From positions 5,991,001 through 6,055,000 of the forward strand of contig NZ_CP120737.1 of assembly GCF_029581195.1 (NCBI RefSeq): a stretch of 64,000 nucleotides of DNA, given 5' to 3'. Numbering within the stretch: position 1 is the stretch's first letter; each line of letters opens with the position of its first letter. Under the pieces are notes generated by a model. That model saw only the letters and a program-made list of their open reading frames with translations, did not search any database and was not told the origin of the DNA. The position numbers and the translations under genes were made by a program. Below are positions 8,239 through 16,390 of this stretch, piece after piece. The stretch is from Solwaraspora sp. WMMD791 (GTDB taxonomy: Bacteria > Actinomycetota > Actinomycetes > Mycobacteriales > Micromonosporaceae).

Positions 8239-10149
8239 ATGTGGCACCATCCCGACCGGGCCCACCGCCGTCGGCGGCCGCGCGGCCCGGCCCTCGCCGC
8301 CCTCGCCGTCACCGGCACCGCGCTGCTCACCGCCGGTGCCCTGCTCGCCACCACCGTCACCGGAGCCTGGGCGGCGACCCTGTTCACCGACGACTTCGAC
8401 GACGGCGACGCCGCCGGCTGGTCGAAGTCCGGCGGCACCTGGGCGGTCGTCGCCGACGGCTCCCAGGTCCTGCGACAGTCCAAACCCGACGCCGGGCTCG
8501 CCCGGATGTTCGCCGGCTCCACCAACTGGACCGACTACCGGCTCCAGGCCCGGGTCAAGCCGCTGAGCTGGACCTCGTCCGGCGGATTCGTCGGACTCGC
8601 CGCCCGGTCCCCGGGCGCCACCAGCTTCGACCGACTGGCACTGTTCGACGGGCGCGTCGAACTGCAGGCCGTACGCAGCGGAGCCGTCACCGTCCTCGGC
8701 ACCGCCGCCCGGCCGGTGCCCGCCGATACCTGGGCGACCCTGACCCTGGAGGTCTCCGGTGGCACCGTCCAGGGCTGGGTGGACGGCACCCTGATCGGCA
8801 CCGGTGCCAGCCAACGCGGCCAGGGCCGCATCGGCGTGCAGACCGACCGCGCCACCGCCGCCTTCGACGACGTGACCGTCAGCACCGTCGGGGCCGGCCC
8901 GACACCGACGCCGACGTCCTCCGTACCGCCGACGTCCTCGCCATCGGCGAGCCCGCCGCCGACAGCGCCGCCCACGACAGCGCCGCCGACCACGGCACCG
9001 CCCACGACGGTGCCGCCCACGACGGTCCCGCCCTCGTCCGGGCCGGGCCGGGACCTGATCGTCGCCACCACCGGCGACGACGCCAACCCGGGCACCCTCG
9101 CCCAGCCGCTGCGCACCGTGCAGCGCGCCGTCGACCTGGCAGTCCCCGGCACCACCATCCGGCTGCGCGGCGGCCGCTACGCCCCGACCACCAACATCCG
9201 GATCCTCACCTCCGGCACCGCCGACGCGCCGATCACCCTCACCCGGTACGGCACCGAACACGTACTCATCGACGGCGAGCCGATGCCGCACACCCCGGCA
9301 CCGCTGAACGGCAGCATCCCCAACATCGAACGCGGCGCCATACACATGCAGGCGTCGTACTGGCGGCTCGTCGACCTGGAGATCGCAAACGGCCCGTACG
9401 GGGTCTACTGCCGCACCTGCCACCACAACGTCTTCCAGCGCCTGACCACCCGTGACAACTACGAATCCGGCCTGCAGATCCAGGGCGACGCCACGTACAA
9501 CCAGGTCATCGACCTCGACGCGTACGGCAACCGGGACCCGCGCAAGAACGGCGAGAGCGCCGACGGCCTGGCCATCAAGGAAGGCTCCGGCGTCGGCAAC
9601 GTCGTCCGGGGCGCCCGACTGTGGAACAACGTCGACGACGGCTTCGACGCCTGGATGTTCCGGTCGCCGATCCTCATCGAGAACTCGGTGGCCTGGGGCA
9701 ACGGCGTCAACCGATGGGGCTTTCCCGACTTCGCTGGCGACGGCAACGGCTTCAAGATGGGCGGCGGGATCCCTGACGCGGTGCCGCATGCCGTCCGCAA
9801 CAGCATCGCGTTCGGCAACGCCGTCGACGGCTTCATCGACAACGGTAACCCGGGTGCGCACCGCTTCGACCGCAACACCGCCTGGAACAACGGCCGCAAC
9901 GGTTTCACCGTCAACCGGTCGGCGTCGGTGCTGACCGGCAACCTGGCCGCGACCAACCCCACCCCGGTGTCGCTCGGCTCGTCGACCGGCACCGGCAACT
10001 CGTGGAACATCGGCGGCACCTGGACCGATGCGTCGCTGGTCAGCACCAACGCGGCGACGATCACCGGGCCGCGCCGCCCCGACGGTGCCATCCCGACGTC
10101 ACCGTTCCTGCACCCGATCGGCCAGCCCCACCTGGGCGCACGCCTGTAG
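8239..10149 (+). CDS. Secreted PL9-like pectate lyase with N-terminal sandwich domain
   Basis: A 636-residue exported protein. A basic N-region and hydrophobic helix form a signal peptide (1-46, ending AWAA). A beta-sandwich domain (48-220, FTDDFDDGDAAGWSKSGGTW) resembles concanavalin-like DUF1080 modules. A Pro/Thr/Ser linker follows (about 225-270). The C-terminal right-handed beta-helix (275-630) carries PL9 hallmarks: ATTGDDANPGTLAQPLRTVQ, DDGFDAWMFRSPI and GNGFKMGGG, where the Lys in FKMGG is the likely catalytic base. It should cut polygalacturonate by beta-elimination. GGAAGG precedes the ATG. A TTGACA promoter and LacI-type palindrome upstream suggest sugar-controlled expression, matching the divergent sugar-binding lipoprotein. 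Confidence 0.82.
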   Translation: MWHHPDRAHRRRRPRGPALAALAVTGTALLTAGALLATTVTGAWAATLFTDDFDDGDAAGWSKSGGTWAVVADGSQVLRQSKPDAGLARMFAGSTNWTDYRLQARVKPLSWTSSGGFVGLAARSPGATSFDRLALFDGRVELQAVRSGAVTVLGTAARPVPADTWATLTLEVSGGTVQGWVDGTLIGTGASQRGQGRIGVQTDRATAAFDDVTVSTVGAGPTPTPTSSVPPTSSPSASPPPTAPPTTAPPTTAPPTTVPPTTVPPSSGPGRDLIVATTGDDANPGTLAQPLRTVQRAVDLAVPGTTIRLRGGRYAPTTNIRILTSGTADAPITLTRYGTEHVLIDGEPMPHTPAPLNGSIPNIERGAIHMQASYWRLVDLEIANGPYGVYCRTCHHNVFQRLTTRDNYESGLQIQGDATYNQVIDLDAYGNRDPRKNGESADGLAIKEGSGVGNVVRGARLWNNVDDGFDAWMFRSPILIENSVAWGNGVNRWGFPDFAGDGNGFKMGGGIPDAVPHAVRNSIAFGNAVDGFIDNGNPGAHRFDRNTAWNNGRNGFTVNRSASVLTGNLAATNPTPVSLGSSTGTGNSWNIGGTWTDASLVSTNAATITGPRRPDGAIPTSPFLHPIGQPHLGARL

Positions 10150-10247
10150 CCCGGGCGTCGTATGAGCCCCGCCGCGCCGCCAGCCCGGGAATCGTCGGCG
10201 GCGCGGCGGCCCCCGGCCAGGACCTCCGAACCGCCCCAGCCTGGCCA

Positions 10248-10283
10248 GCCCGTCCGCCCCGTCAGCTTGAGGGGCGGACGGGC
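10248..10283. terminator. Strong hairpin between pectate-lyase-like gene and purC
   Basis: A 13-bp perfect stem GCCCGTCCGCCCC with a 10-base loop lies 100 bases after the lyase stop. There is no T-run, as is common in high-GC actinomycetes. It probably ends the lyase transcript before purC. Confidence 0.6.
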
Positions 10284-10335
10284 ACCCGGCGGTCCAGGTC
10301 CGTCGCCGCTGCGTCGTCGTGATGTACTTGCCGGC

Positions 10336-11166
10336 GTGGAGCTGCTGCACTCGGGCAAGGTCAGGGACGTGTACGCCGACGGCGACGACCTGATCCTCGT
10401 CGCCTCCGACCGGATCAGCGTCTACGACGTGGTGCTGCCCACCCCCATCCCGGACAAGGGCAAACTGCTCACCGCGCTGTCGCTGTGGTGGTTCGAGCAG
10501 CTCGCCGACCTGGTGCCGCACCACGTCGTCTCCGCCACCGACGTACCGGCCGAGTTCGCCGGCCGGGCCATCCGCTGCCGCCGCCTGGACATGGTGCCCG
10601 TCGAGTGCATCGCCCGCGGCTACCTGACCGGTCTCGGTCTGAAGGAGTACGAGAAGTCCGGGTCGGTCTCCGGCATCGCGCTGCCCGCCGGCCTGGTCGA
10701 GGCGTCCAAGCTGCCCGAGCCGATCTTCACCCCGACGACCAAGGCGCCGGTCGGCGAGCACGACGAGTTCATCACGTACGCCGATGTGGTCACGCAGGTC
10801 GGCGCGGAAACCGCGCAGCGGCTGCGGCAGATCACCCTGGACGTCTACCGGCGCGGCGCGGCGCTGGCCGAGGAGCGCGGCCTGATCGTCGCCGACACCA
10901 AGATCGAGCTGGGCTGGGCACCGGACGGCACCCTGGTCCTCGCCGACGAGGTGCTGACCAGCGACTCCTCCCGGTTCTGGCCGGCGGACGCGTACCAGCC
11001 GGGCCGTGCCCAGTTCTCCTTCGACAAGCAGTACGTGCGGGACTGGGCTGCCGGCACCGGTTGGGACAAGCGCCCGCCGGCCCCCGAGGTGCCGGCCGAG
11101 ATCGTCGAGGTGACCCGGGCCCGCTACGTCGAGGTCTACGAACGGATCACCGGCCGCACCTGGTGA
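10336..11166 (+). CDS. purC: Phosphoribosylaminoimidazole-succinocarboxamide synthase
   Basis: SAICAR synthetase of de novo purine synthesis: it joins CAIR and aspartate using ATP. The 276-residue protein has the family N-terminus LLHSGKVRDVYADGDD, then LILVASDRISVYDVVLPTPI, CIARGYLTGLGLKEYEKSG and the C-terminal DEVLTSDSSRFWPADAY motif. The start is taken as GTG at 10336 because homology begins at VELLHSGKVRD; the frame is open further upstream but that extension is Pro/Arg-rich and unlike PurC. There is no clear Shine-Dalgarno, so translation may be leaderless. It is convergent with the MFS gene; a hairpin separates them. Confidence 0.93.
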   Translation: MELLHSGKVRDVYADGDDLILVASDRISVYDVVLPTPIPDKGKLLTALSLWWFEQLADLVPHHVVSATDVPAEFAGRAIRCRRLDMVPVECIARGYLTGLGLKEYEKSGSVSGIALPAGLVEASKLPEPIFTPTTKAPVGEHDEFITYADVVTQVGAETAQRLRQITLDVYRRGAALAEERGLIVADTKIELGWAPDGTLVLADEVLTSDSSRFWPADAYQPGRAQFSFDKQYVRDWAAGTGWDKRPPAPEVPAEIVEVTRARYVEVYERITGRTW

Positions 11167-11259
11167 GCGGGTCAGCTCCGCGTGAGCCGGGACGCCTGAG
11201 ACACCGTGGCCGTTCGCCATGTGGGCCAGGACGCGCGCCAACAACTCGTAGGCGAACCT

Positions 11260-11297
11260 GGTGGTTGGTGCTGAGACAGACCACGGCACCAACCACC
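11260..11297. terminator. Bidirectional hairpin between purC and MFS gene
   Basis: GGTGGTTGGTGC (11260-11271) and its exact complement at 11286-11297, with a 14-base loop, lie between the convergent purC and MFS stops. It probably ends both transcripts. Confidence 0.5.
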
Positions 11298-11323
11298 GAC
11301 ACGAAGACCTGACGCCAGCGCGT

Positions 11324-12946
11324 TCAGCCGGCGACCGCGTCCTTCGTGAGGTTCCCCGGAGTCGGTTCCGGCTGCTCGGCTCGTGGCCTACGCTGCGGAC
11401 CCCGGGCGAGCACGTAGCCGAACAGGAGCACCATCACCCCGACGCCCACCCACATGGCCTGCTGCCAGCCGTCGACGAACGACTGCTGCGCGGCCCGGAC
11501 CAGCTCGTCGGCGTACGGGCCGGCGTCGTCGGCGGAGGCGAGAGCGGTGGCGATGCCCTCCCGGGCCGCGTCGGGCGCGTCGACGGCCAGCTCGTCGAGC
11601 CGGGGGTCGACGGCGTTGCGGTAACCGGCGGACACGATCGCCCCGAGCAGCGCGACGCCGAGCGCGGCACCGAACTCTCTCGTGACGTCGTTGAGCGCGG
11701 ACGCGGTGCCCTGGCGGGCGCGGGGCAGGGCGCTGGTGATCGCCTCGGTGGAGGGGGTCATCGACAGGCCCATGCCGAGCCCCATGGCGAGCATCCCGGG
11801 CAGCACCGACAGGTAGCCGCCGTCGACGGAGACGAAGCTGGCCATCAGGGCCAGGCCCGCGCCGCCGAGGAAGATCCCGGCTGCCATGGTGGCGCGGGCG
11901 CCGACCAGCGCGGCCACCCGTGGGGCGAGGCCGGAGGCGACCATCATCAGCAGGGCCATCGGCATCATCGCCAGCGTGGAGCGCAGCCCGGACCAGCCGA
12001 GGACGGCCTGGAAGTACGGGAAGAGCACCACGAAGATGCCCGCCTGAACGCCGAACACCGCGAGCAGCGACACCGAGCCGCTGGACAGCCCCCGGTCGCG
12101 GAACAGTCGGACGTCGAGCAGCGGCGCGCGCCGACGCAGCTCCCAGGCGACGAAGACGACGGCCCCGACGACGCCGACGAGCAGACCCACCAGCGTGGCG
12201 GGCGCGGTCCAGCCATGTTCCGGCCCCTCGTGCAGGACGAAGATGAGTCCGACGGCGGCGAGCACCGACGACAGCGAACCGATGGTGTCGAACGGGTGAC
12301 TCGACTCCTCGCGGGAGTTCGGGACGTACCGGATGGTCATGCCGGCGGCCACGACGACGAGCACGACCGGGAGGGCGAACAGCCAGCGCCAGTCCGCCAC
12401 GTCGACCAGGAACGCCGACAGGTACATCCCGAGCAATCCGCCACCTCCGGCGACGGCGGTCCAGACGCCGATCGCCCGGGACCGTTCCTGGTCCGGGAAG
12501 GTCGAGGTGATCACGGCCAGGGTGATCGGCATGATCATCGCCGCGCCGATGCCGCTGAGCAGTCGTGCGGTGATCATGATCTCGGTCGAGGTGGCGAGGC
12601 CCGCGGCGGCGCTGGCGGCCCCGAAGACGATCAGGCCGGCGAGCAGTACGGGCTTGCGGCCCCACCGGTCGCCGACCGCGCCGAGCGGCAGCAGCAGCGC
12701 GGCCAGGGTGATCGTGTAGATGTTGATGATCCACAGGACGGTGCTCTGCGAAGCGCCGAACGCGACGGCGAACTCCTGCTGAGCGACGTTCAGCCCGGAG
12801 ACGGAAGCGATCACCGCCATCAGCGCGATGCAGACCGCGATGAGGACGGCGCGGCGTCGGCGCGGATCGTGGATCGTCGGGTCGGAATCCGCCGCAGCGG
12901 CGTCCGCGACGGCCGACACCTGCGGAGACAGGCTTGGAGAGGTCAT
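11324..12946 (-). CDS. MFS drug exporter, DHA2 (14-TM) family
   Basis: A 540-residue multidrug-type transporter. Motif A is GDRWGRKPVLL (about 93-103) and motif C-like GVWTAVAGGGGLLGMYL lies in helix 5. About 14 hydrophobic helices are spread over residues 33-520, with a large extracellular Ala/Asp-rich loop near 455-490 before the last helix, typical of DHA2 proteins. It should expel a small hydrophobic or cationic compound using the proton gradient. An XRE-cupin regulator gene lies 58 bases upstream on the same strand, and the gap contains inverted repeats, so substrate-inducible control is likely. The substrate is unknown. Confidence 0.87.
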   Translation of the reverse strand: MTSPSLSPQVSAVADAAAADSDPTIHDPRRRRAVLIAVCIALMAVIASVSGLNVAQQEFAVAFGASQSTVLWIINIYTITLAALLLPLGAVGDRWGRKPVLLAGLIVFGAASAAAGLATSTEIMITARLLSGIGAAMIMPITLAVITSTFPDQERSRAIGVWTAVAGGGGLLGMYLSAFLVDVADWRWLFALPVVLVVVAAGMTIRYVPNSREESSHPFDTIGSLSSVLAAVGLIFVLHEGPEHGWTAPATLVGLLVGVVGAVVFVAWELRRRAPLLDVRLFRDRGLSSGSVSLLAVFGVQAGIFVVLFPYFQAVLGWSGLRSTLAMMPMALLMMVASGLAPRVAALVGARATMAAGIFLGGAGLALMASFVSVDGGYLSVLPGMLAMGLGMGLSMTPSTEAITSALPRARQGTASALNDVTREFGAALGVALLGAIVSAGYRNAVDPRLDELAVDAPDAAREGIATALASADDAGPYADELVRAAQQSFVDGWQQAMWVGVGVMVLLFGYVLARGPQRRPRAEQPEPTPGNLTKDAVAG

Positions 12947-12986
12947 GCGGGAAAGCTAACGCCGCCTTGCGCTATCGGCACCAAGG

Positions 12987-13003
12987 CTTGCAGTAATGGC
13001 AAG
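12987..13003. promoter_or_regulatory. CTTGC-N7-GCAAG palindrome upstream of the exporter gene
   Basis: A perfect inverted repeat CTTGC-AGTAATG-GCAAG lies in the 58-base gap between the XRE-cupin stop and the MFS start. A second interleaved pair (CCTTG at 12964, CAAGG at 12982) sits closer to the exporter ATG. The repeats are seen; repressor binding is inferred. Confidence 0.4.
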
Positions 13004-13004
13004 A

Positions 13005-13604
13005 CTAACTGGTTGGGGCGTCGCTCGACGACTGCGCGTGGGCCCGCTCGCCGTCCTGGTCGAAGATGGTGAGGATCTCGACCGGCCCGTTCACCGCGCC
13101 GATGGAGTGCGGGATCATCGTGGAGAACTCCGCCGCGTTCCCTTGGCCGACCGGGATCTGCCGCTCACCCAGATGCAGCAGCGCGGTGCCGCTGAGCACG
13201 AAGAACCACTCCCGACCGGGGTGCACGCTCAGATGCCCCGGACCGGTACGGCGCTCCGGGGTGATCCGCATCTTCGCCACCATGCTGCCGCCGGGCTGCC
13301 CTGAGCTGCGCGACAGCATCCAGGTGGCCAGACCCGGCTCCTGGTGTTTCATCGGCCGGATGATCACGTCGGCATCGTCGACCGGCTCGACGAGTTGATC
13401 GATCGTGGTGTCCAGCGCCCTGGCCAGGGCGACGAGCTGGTCCAGGTCGATCCGCCGGTGGCCGGTCTCGATGCGGCTCAGCGTGGACGGGCTCAGGTGG
13501 CATCGGGCGGCGAGGGAGTCGAGACTCCAGCCGCGCGCCTGCCGTAGGCCACGGATGCGCTGCCGGACCACGTCGGAAAGCTCGACCTCTGACACGCCCA
13601 CCAT
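13005..13604 (-). CDS. XRE-cupin transcriptional regulator
   Basis: A 199-residue regulator with an N-terminal XRE helix-turn-helix (LRQARGWSLDSLAARCHLSP then STLSRIETGHRRIDLDQL, about residues 18-58) and a C-terminal cupin_2 domain (about 110-185: HLSVHPGREWFFVLSGTALL and IPHSIGAVNG, with the metal-type His residues of a small-molecule-sensing cupin). Such proteins usually bind a ligand in the cupin and control a neighbouring transporter or detoxification gene; here that is the MFS exporter. The methyltransferase gene is divergent, and TAGGT-N3-ACCTA lies just upstream of the start. A GTG nine bases downstream of the ATG at 13604 is an alternative start. Confidence 0.85.
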   Translation of the reverse strand: MVGVSEVELSDVVRQRIRGLRQARGWSLDSLAARCHLSPSTLSRIETGHRRIDLDQLVALARALDTTIDQLVEPVDDADVIIRPMKHQEPGLATWMLSRSSGQPGGSMVAKMRITPERRTGPGHLSVHPGREWFFVLSGTALLHLGERQIPVGQGNAAEFSTMIPHSIGAVNGPVEILTIFDQDGERAHAQSSSDAPTS

Positions 13605-13606
13605 GC

Positions 13607-13619
13607 TAGGTGCTACCTA
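13607..13619. promoter_or_regulatory. TAGGT-N3-ACCTA palindrome in divergent promoter region
   Basis: A perfect 5-base inverted repeat with GCT spacer, starting three bases ahead of the XRE-cupin ATG and 64 bases ahead of the divergent methyltransferase start. It could serve both promoters; function inferred. Confidence 0.35.
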
Positions 13620-13682
13620 CTGCCTTCTTGCGGAAACCGCATGAACTCTTCCAGTTCTCGGAAGGCTCGTTACCGTCGAGGC

Positions 13683-14324
13683 ATGACCAACGAGACCCAC
13701 ACCGATCATCCCGCGTTCAGCGCCGACTGGTGGGAGCAGCACTATCAGGCGCACCCGGCGGGACACGTCTCGCCGGGACCGCAGCTGGTCGCCGAGGTCG
13801 CGGACCTGCCCCCGGGTACGGCGCTCGACGCGGGCTGCGGCACCGGCGCCGACGCGATCTGGCTCGCCAGCCGGGGTTGGCAGGTGACCGCCGTCGACGC
13901 CTCGTCGACTGCAGTCGGCCGCGCCAAGGAGCTCGCCGCACAACAGGATCACGCTATTGCGCAGCGCATCACCTGGCTCACCGCCGACCTGACCAGCTGG
14001 GAGCCGGCGCAGCGCTACGACCTGGTGACCAGCCAGTACGTCCACCCCGACCTGCCGTTCGACCGGTTCGTGGCACGGCTGGCCGCCGCCGTCGCCCCCG
14101 GTGGGACCCTGCTGGTCGTCGGCCACGACCACGCCGACACCCACTCGGCTGCCCACGCCCCCCGGGCCGCGTCGATCGGCTTGGGCGCCGTCGTCGGGTC
14201 CCTGCCCGAAGCGCAGTGGAAGGTGGCCGTCGCGGAGTCCCGTACCCGCGAGGTGCACCACGACTCGAAGCAGTTGACCATCCACGACTTCGTCGTCCGG
14301 GCTCACCGTACGCCGCCAGCCTGA
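13683..14324 (+). CDS. Class I SAM-dependent methyltransferase
   Basis: A 213-residue methyltransferase with the nucleotide-binding motif I ALDAGCGTGADAIWLASRGW (about residues 47-66), an acidic motif II (VTAVDASS) and post-motif LTADLTSWEP plus VAPGGTLLVVGHDHAD. The opening FSADWWEQHYQAHPAG resembles the small thiopurine/tellurite-type methyltransferases that modify toxic compounds, but the acceptor cannot be fixed from sequence. The ATG at 13683 is chosen over an in-frame ATG at 13641 because homology starts here. It is divergent from the XRE-cupin regulator and may belong to the same detoxification response as the MFS exporter. Confidence 0.83.
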   Translation: MTNETHTDHPAFSADWWEQHYQAHPAGHVSPGPQLVAEVADLPPGTALDAGCGTGADAIWLASRGWQVTAVDASSTAVGRAKELAAQQDHAIAQRITWLTADLTSWEPAQRYDLVTSQYVHPDLPFDRFVARLAAAVAPGGTLLVVGHDHADTHSAAHAPRAASIGLGAVVGSLPEAQWKVAVAESRTREVHHDSKQLTIHDFVVRAHRTPPA

Positions 14325-14356
14325 GAAACAGCGCTGCCTGCTGCCCTCGATGCCGT

Positions 14357-14390
14357 CTGCCGGGCTGGCCGATCGCGGCCAGCCCGGCAG
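14357..14390. terminator. 14-bp hairpin after methyltransferase gene
   Basis: CTGCCGGGCTGGCC, a six-base loop and its exact complement. It lies 32 bases past the methyltransferase stop and 38 bases before the end of the convergent 44-residue gene, so it probably works in both directions. Confidence 0.6.
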
Positions 14391-14427
14391 CCGTCCGTCA
14401 GTACGCAGTTCACCTGCCGGGGGCGCG

Positions 14428-14562
14428 TCAACTCCCGCCGTCGGCGTAGGGCAACTCCACGTGCGCCGTCCAGTAGCAGAGGTCGGCCCGGTGCTCGACC
14501 AGCGTGACCGGCTTGCCGCAGTGCTCGGAGATCAGCGTCGCCGCCTGATCGAGGTCGCTCAT
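14428..14562 (-). CDS. 44-residue hypothetical protein
   Basis: A possible small gene beginning MSDLDQAATLISEHCGKPVT and ending YWTAHVELPYADGGS. It reads like a compact folded peptide, not random translation: balanced helix plus strand and few Arg/Pro runs. It is transcribed away from the DUF397 gene 41 bases upstream. No strong ribosome site is visible, and it could be a remnant. No family recognised. Confidence 0.4.
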   Translation of the reverse strand: MSDLDQAATLISEHCGKPVTLVEHRADLCYWTAHVELPYADGGS

Positions 14563-14603
14563 CGGCGAGATCGCGGCAGCACGCGAGCGTGAGTGAGGCG
14601 AGG

Positions 14604-14825
14604 ATGAACGTGACCGACCTGTCTGGCCGGACGTGGCGTAAGTCGAGCCGCAGTGGCTCCGACTCCAACTGCGTCGAGGTGGCAGGGCTTGCTGGCCCTG
14701 AGGCACCCGGCGTCGCGGTGCGGGACTCAAAGGATCCGTACGGTCCTGTTTTGTCCTTTTCTGGCAACTCCTGGTCTGGCTTCGTGACGGCTCTTCGCCG
14801 TCGAGGTGACGCTGACGCACGCTAA
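14604..14825 (+). CDS. DUF397 domain protein (orphan)
   Basis: A 73-residue protein with the DUF397 pattern: WRKSSRSGSDSNCVEVAGL, AVRDSKDPYGPVLSFSG and WSGFVTALR. In actinomycetes DUF397 proteins are normally encoded directly downstream of a DUF5753-type XRE regulator and act with it as a regulator/antagonist pair. No such regulator is next to this gene, so it is an orphan. The ATG at 14604 has GAGG five bases upstream. The last codons and the TAA stop fall inside the palindromic element at 14800-14860, so the original C-terminus may have been replaced. Confidence 0.8.
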   Translation: MNVTDLSGRTWRKSSRSGSDSNCVEVAGLAGPEAPGVAVRDSKDPYGPVLSFSGNSWSGFVTALRRRGDADAR

Positions 14826-14860
14826 AACGCGAAAATAGCGTGCGTCAGCGTCACCTCGAC
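14800..14860. repeat. Palindromic element, copy 1 (25-nt arms)
   Basis: A perfect inverted repeat: 25-base arms at 14800-14824 and 14836-14860 around an 11-base A-rich loop with CGCG in the middle. The arms share the 20-base core TCGAGGTGACGCTGACGCAC with the element at 16328-16390, and the loops are related too. It provides the DUF397 stop codon and lies just after the end of the convergent DUF559 gene, so it may also act as a terminator. A MITE- or REP-like repeat is the best description. Confidence 0.8.
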
Positions 14861-14873
14861 CGGTGCGATGTGG

Positions 14874-15827
14874 TCAGGTGGTGCGTTCGGCGATCGCCGC
14901 CCGCACCTTTTGCACGACTTGTTCCTTCCGCCGGAGTACGTCGTCGGCAGTGAAGCGGAGCGCAAGCCAGCCGGCTTCCCGGAGCGCGTTGAAGCGGTAC
15001 ACGTCCTTGCGGAACGTCGCTCGCTCCCGGTGGTGGTCACCTTCGTACTCGATGGCGATCCGCCACTGCGGGTACGCCAGGTCGACCCGCGCGATGAACC
15101 GCCCCTTCCCGCTCAGTGAGGCGTCCCGTACCTCGTACTGCAAGGTGGGTTTCGGCAGGCCGGCGTCGTGTAGCAGCAGGCGGAGTCGGCTCTCCATTGG
15201 CGATTCACTCAACGGCTCCGCAAGAGCAAGGAGGTCCCGCACCTGCTGCAAGCCGCGTAGCCCATGGCGGGTGTCGATGTACGCCGCGAGGTGCGCGCGC
15301 GTGACAAGGCGGCGGCGTAGGACGGTGTCGAGGGCGCTGAGTGCATCAGCACGCGGCAACGAACGACCCAGGTCGAACGCGGTACGGACTCCAGTGGTCA
15401 AGGGAAGTCCGCTCAAGGACGTGATGTCGTCAGGGTCGAGTGTCCGGTATGCGGACTTTACTCTTGGGTACGAGTACCGCCTGGCCGTCTTCGGCAGGGC
15501 AATGTGTACCGGCACCACCGCCTGCCCGGGACCGCGTAGCGGCAGGAGGTTGGCCCCCCAGAGAAAGGCCGCGCTGAGCTCGTGGATCGCCGCACCGGGC
15601 GGCAGCCGTGCGGCGGCGGCTGTACACCACATCCGGTAGTCGTCGGGGTCGTACGAGCTCTCGTGTACATAGACGTCGGGGAGGATGCGGCGCCAGGACG
15701 GACCGTTGAGCATCCGCCGGGTGATCAGGCCGGCAGCGATGGCGCGGCTGCCGCAGAACGGTTCGAAGCTCAGCTCGCGTGGCACCGTGGCAGGGCGGGG
15801 CATCGGAGGAGCTTGCCCTGTCGTCAC
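14874..15827 (-). CDS. DUF559 (Vsr-like nuclease fold) protein with AbiEi-like N-terminus
   Basis: A 317-residue protein common in actinomycetes. Residues 20-60 (AIAAGLITRRMLNGPSWRRI, LPDVYVHES) resemble the winged-helix N-terminus of AbiEi-type proteins. The C-terminal DUF559 part (about 215-310) shows the PD-(D/E)XK pattern: an E in SPMESRLRLLLHDAGLP, then RVDLAYPQWRIAIEYEGDHH with the D and E-x-E residues of an endonuclease-like site, and WLALRFTADDV. Nuclease activity is expected from the fold but not shown for most members. The gene lies alone between the two palindromic elements with YnfA. The GTG at 15827 is used; an ATG 24 bases downstream is an alternative. Confidence 0.8.
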   Translation of the reverse strand: MTTGQAPPMPRPATVPRELSFEPFCGSRAIAAGLITRRMLNGPSWRRILPDVYVHESSYDPDDYRMWCTAAAARLPPGAAIHELSAAFLWGANLLPLRGPGQAVVPVHIALPKTARRYSYPRVKSAYRTLDPDDITSLSGLPLTTGVRTAFDLGRSLPRADALSALDTVLRRRLVTRAHLAAYIDTRHGLRGLQQVRDLLALAEPLSESPMESRLRLLLHDAGLPKPTLQYEVRDASLSGKGRFIARVDLAYPQWRIAIEYEGDHHRERATFRKDVYRFNALREAGWLALRFTADDVLRRKEQVVQKVRAAIAERTT

Positions 15828-15943
15828 CGTCGTTTTCTGCCCGGTACGCCGGTCCAGTCGCGCATCCGACTAAAGAAGACACTCCCGGCTCCAGGAGCAC
15901 CCGCCGGGCACAGGAGTACCGCCGGCAGCGTGGCCTTGGCCGT

Positions 15944-16276
15944 TCAGCTGCGTGGGGCGTACATGATGACGGCGACGCCGATCAGGCAGATCACCGCGCC
16001 GGTGATGTCCCAGCGGTCGGGCCGGAACTTGTCCACGACAACGCCCCAGGCGAGGGATCCGGCGACGAAGACGCCGCCGTACGCGGCGAGGATCCGGCCG
16101 AAGTTCGGATCCGGCTGCAGCGACGCGGCGAACCCGTACAGCCCGAGCGCGATCACCCCGGCGGCGATCCACAGCAGGCCACGGTGCTCCCGCCAGCCCT
16201 GCCAGATCAGCCACGCCCCGCCGATCTCGGCCAGCGCGGCGAGCATGAACAGGGCGAGGGAACGCGCGACGGTCAC
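15944..16276 (-). CDS. YnfA/UPF0060 family small membrane protein
   Basis: A 110-residue four-helix membrane protein with the family sequence pattern [20 protein letters not shown], then [23 protein letters not shown] and [16 protein letters not shown]. Length matches YnfA (about 108). The family is related to small multidrug resistance proteins, but its role is unclear. The GTG at 16276 is chosen because family homology starts there; a longer in-frame extension runs into the palindromic element. It lies between the DUF559 gene and palindromic copy 2. Confidence 0.85.
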   Translation of the reverse strand: MTVARSLALFMLAALAEIGGAWLIWQGWREHRGLLWIAAGVIALGLYGFAASLQPDPNFGRILAAYGGVFVAGSLAWGVVVDKFRPDRWDITGAVICLIGVAVIMYAPRS

Positions 16277-16327
16277 GACGCTGACCCTACCCAGATCCCC
16301 GCGAGCATCGGGGGTACTGTCCCGCTG

Positions 16328-16390
16328 CATCGAGGTGACGCTGACGCACCTTATTTCGCGATTTTGAGGTGCGTCAGCGTCACCTCGATG
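16328..16390. repeat. Palindromic element, copy 2 (24-nt arms)
   Basis: Perfect 24-base arms at 16328-16351 and 16367-16390 around a 15-base T-rich loop containing CGCG. The arm core is the same 20 bases as in copy 1. Its right edge abuts TAG at 16391, which is in frame with the methyltransferase remnant that follows, so the element marks the point where that gene lost its 5' end. Confidence 0.8.

Noticed and set aside
11261-13072. A 603-residue plus-strand frame opposite the MFS exporter
   Set aside because: Made of His/Gln/Arg/Gly repeats typical of antisense GC-rich coding; the MFS protein on the other strand has clear transmembrane motifs.
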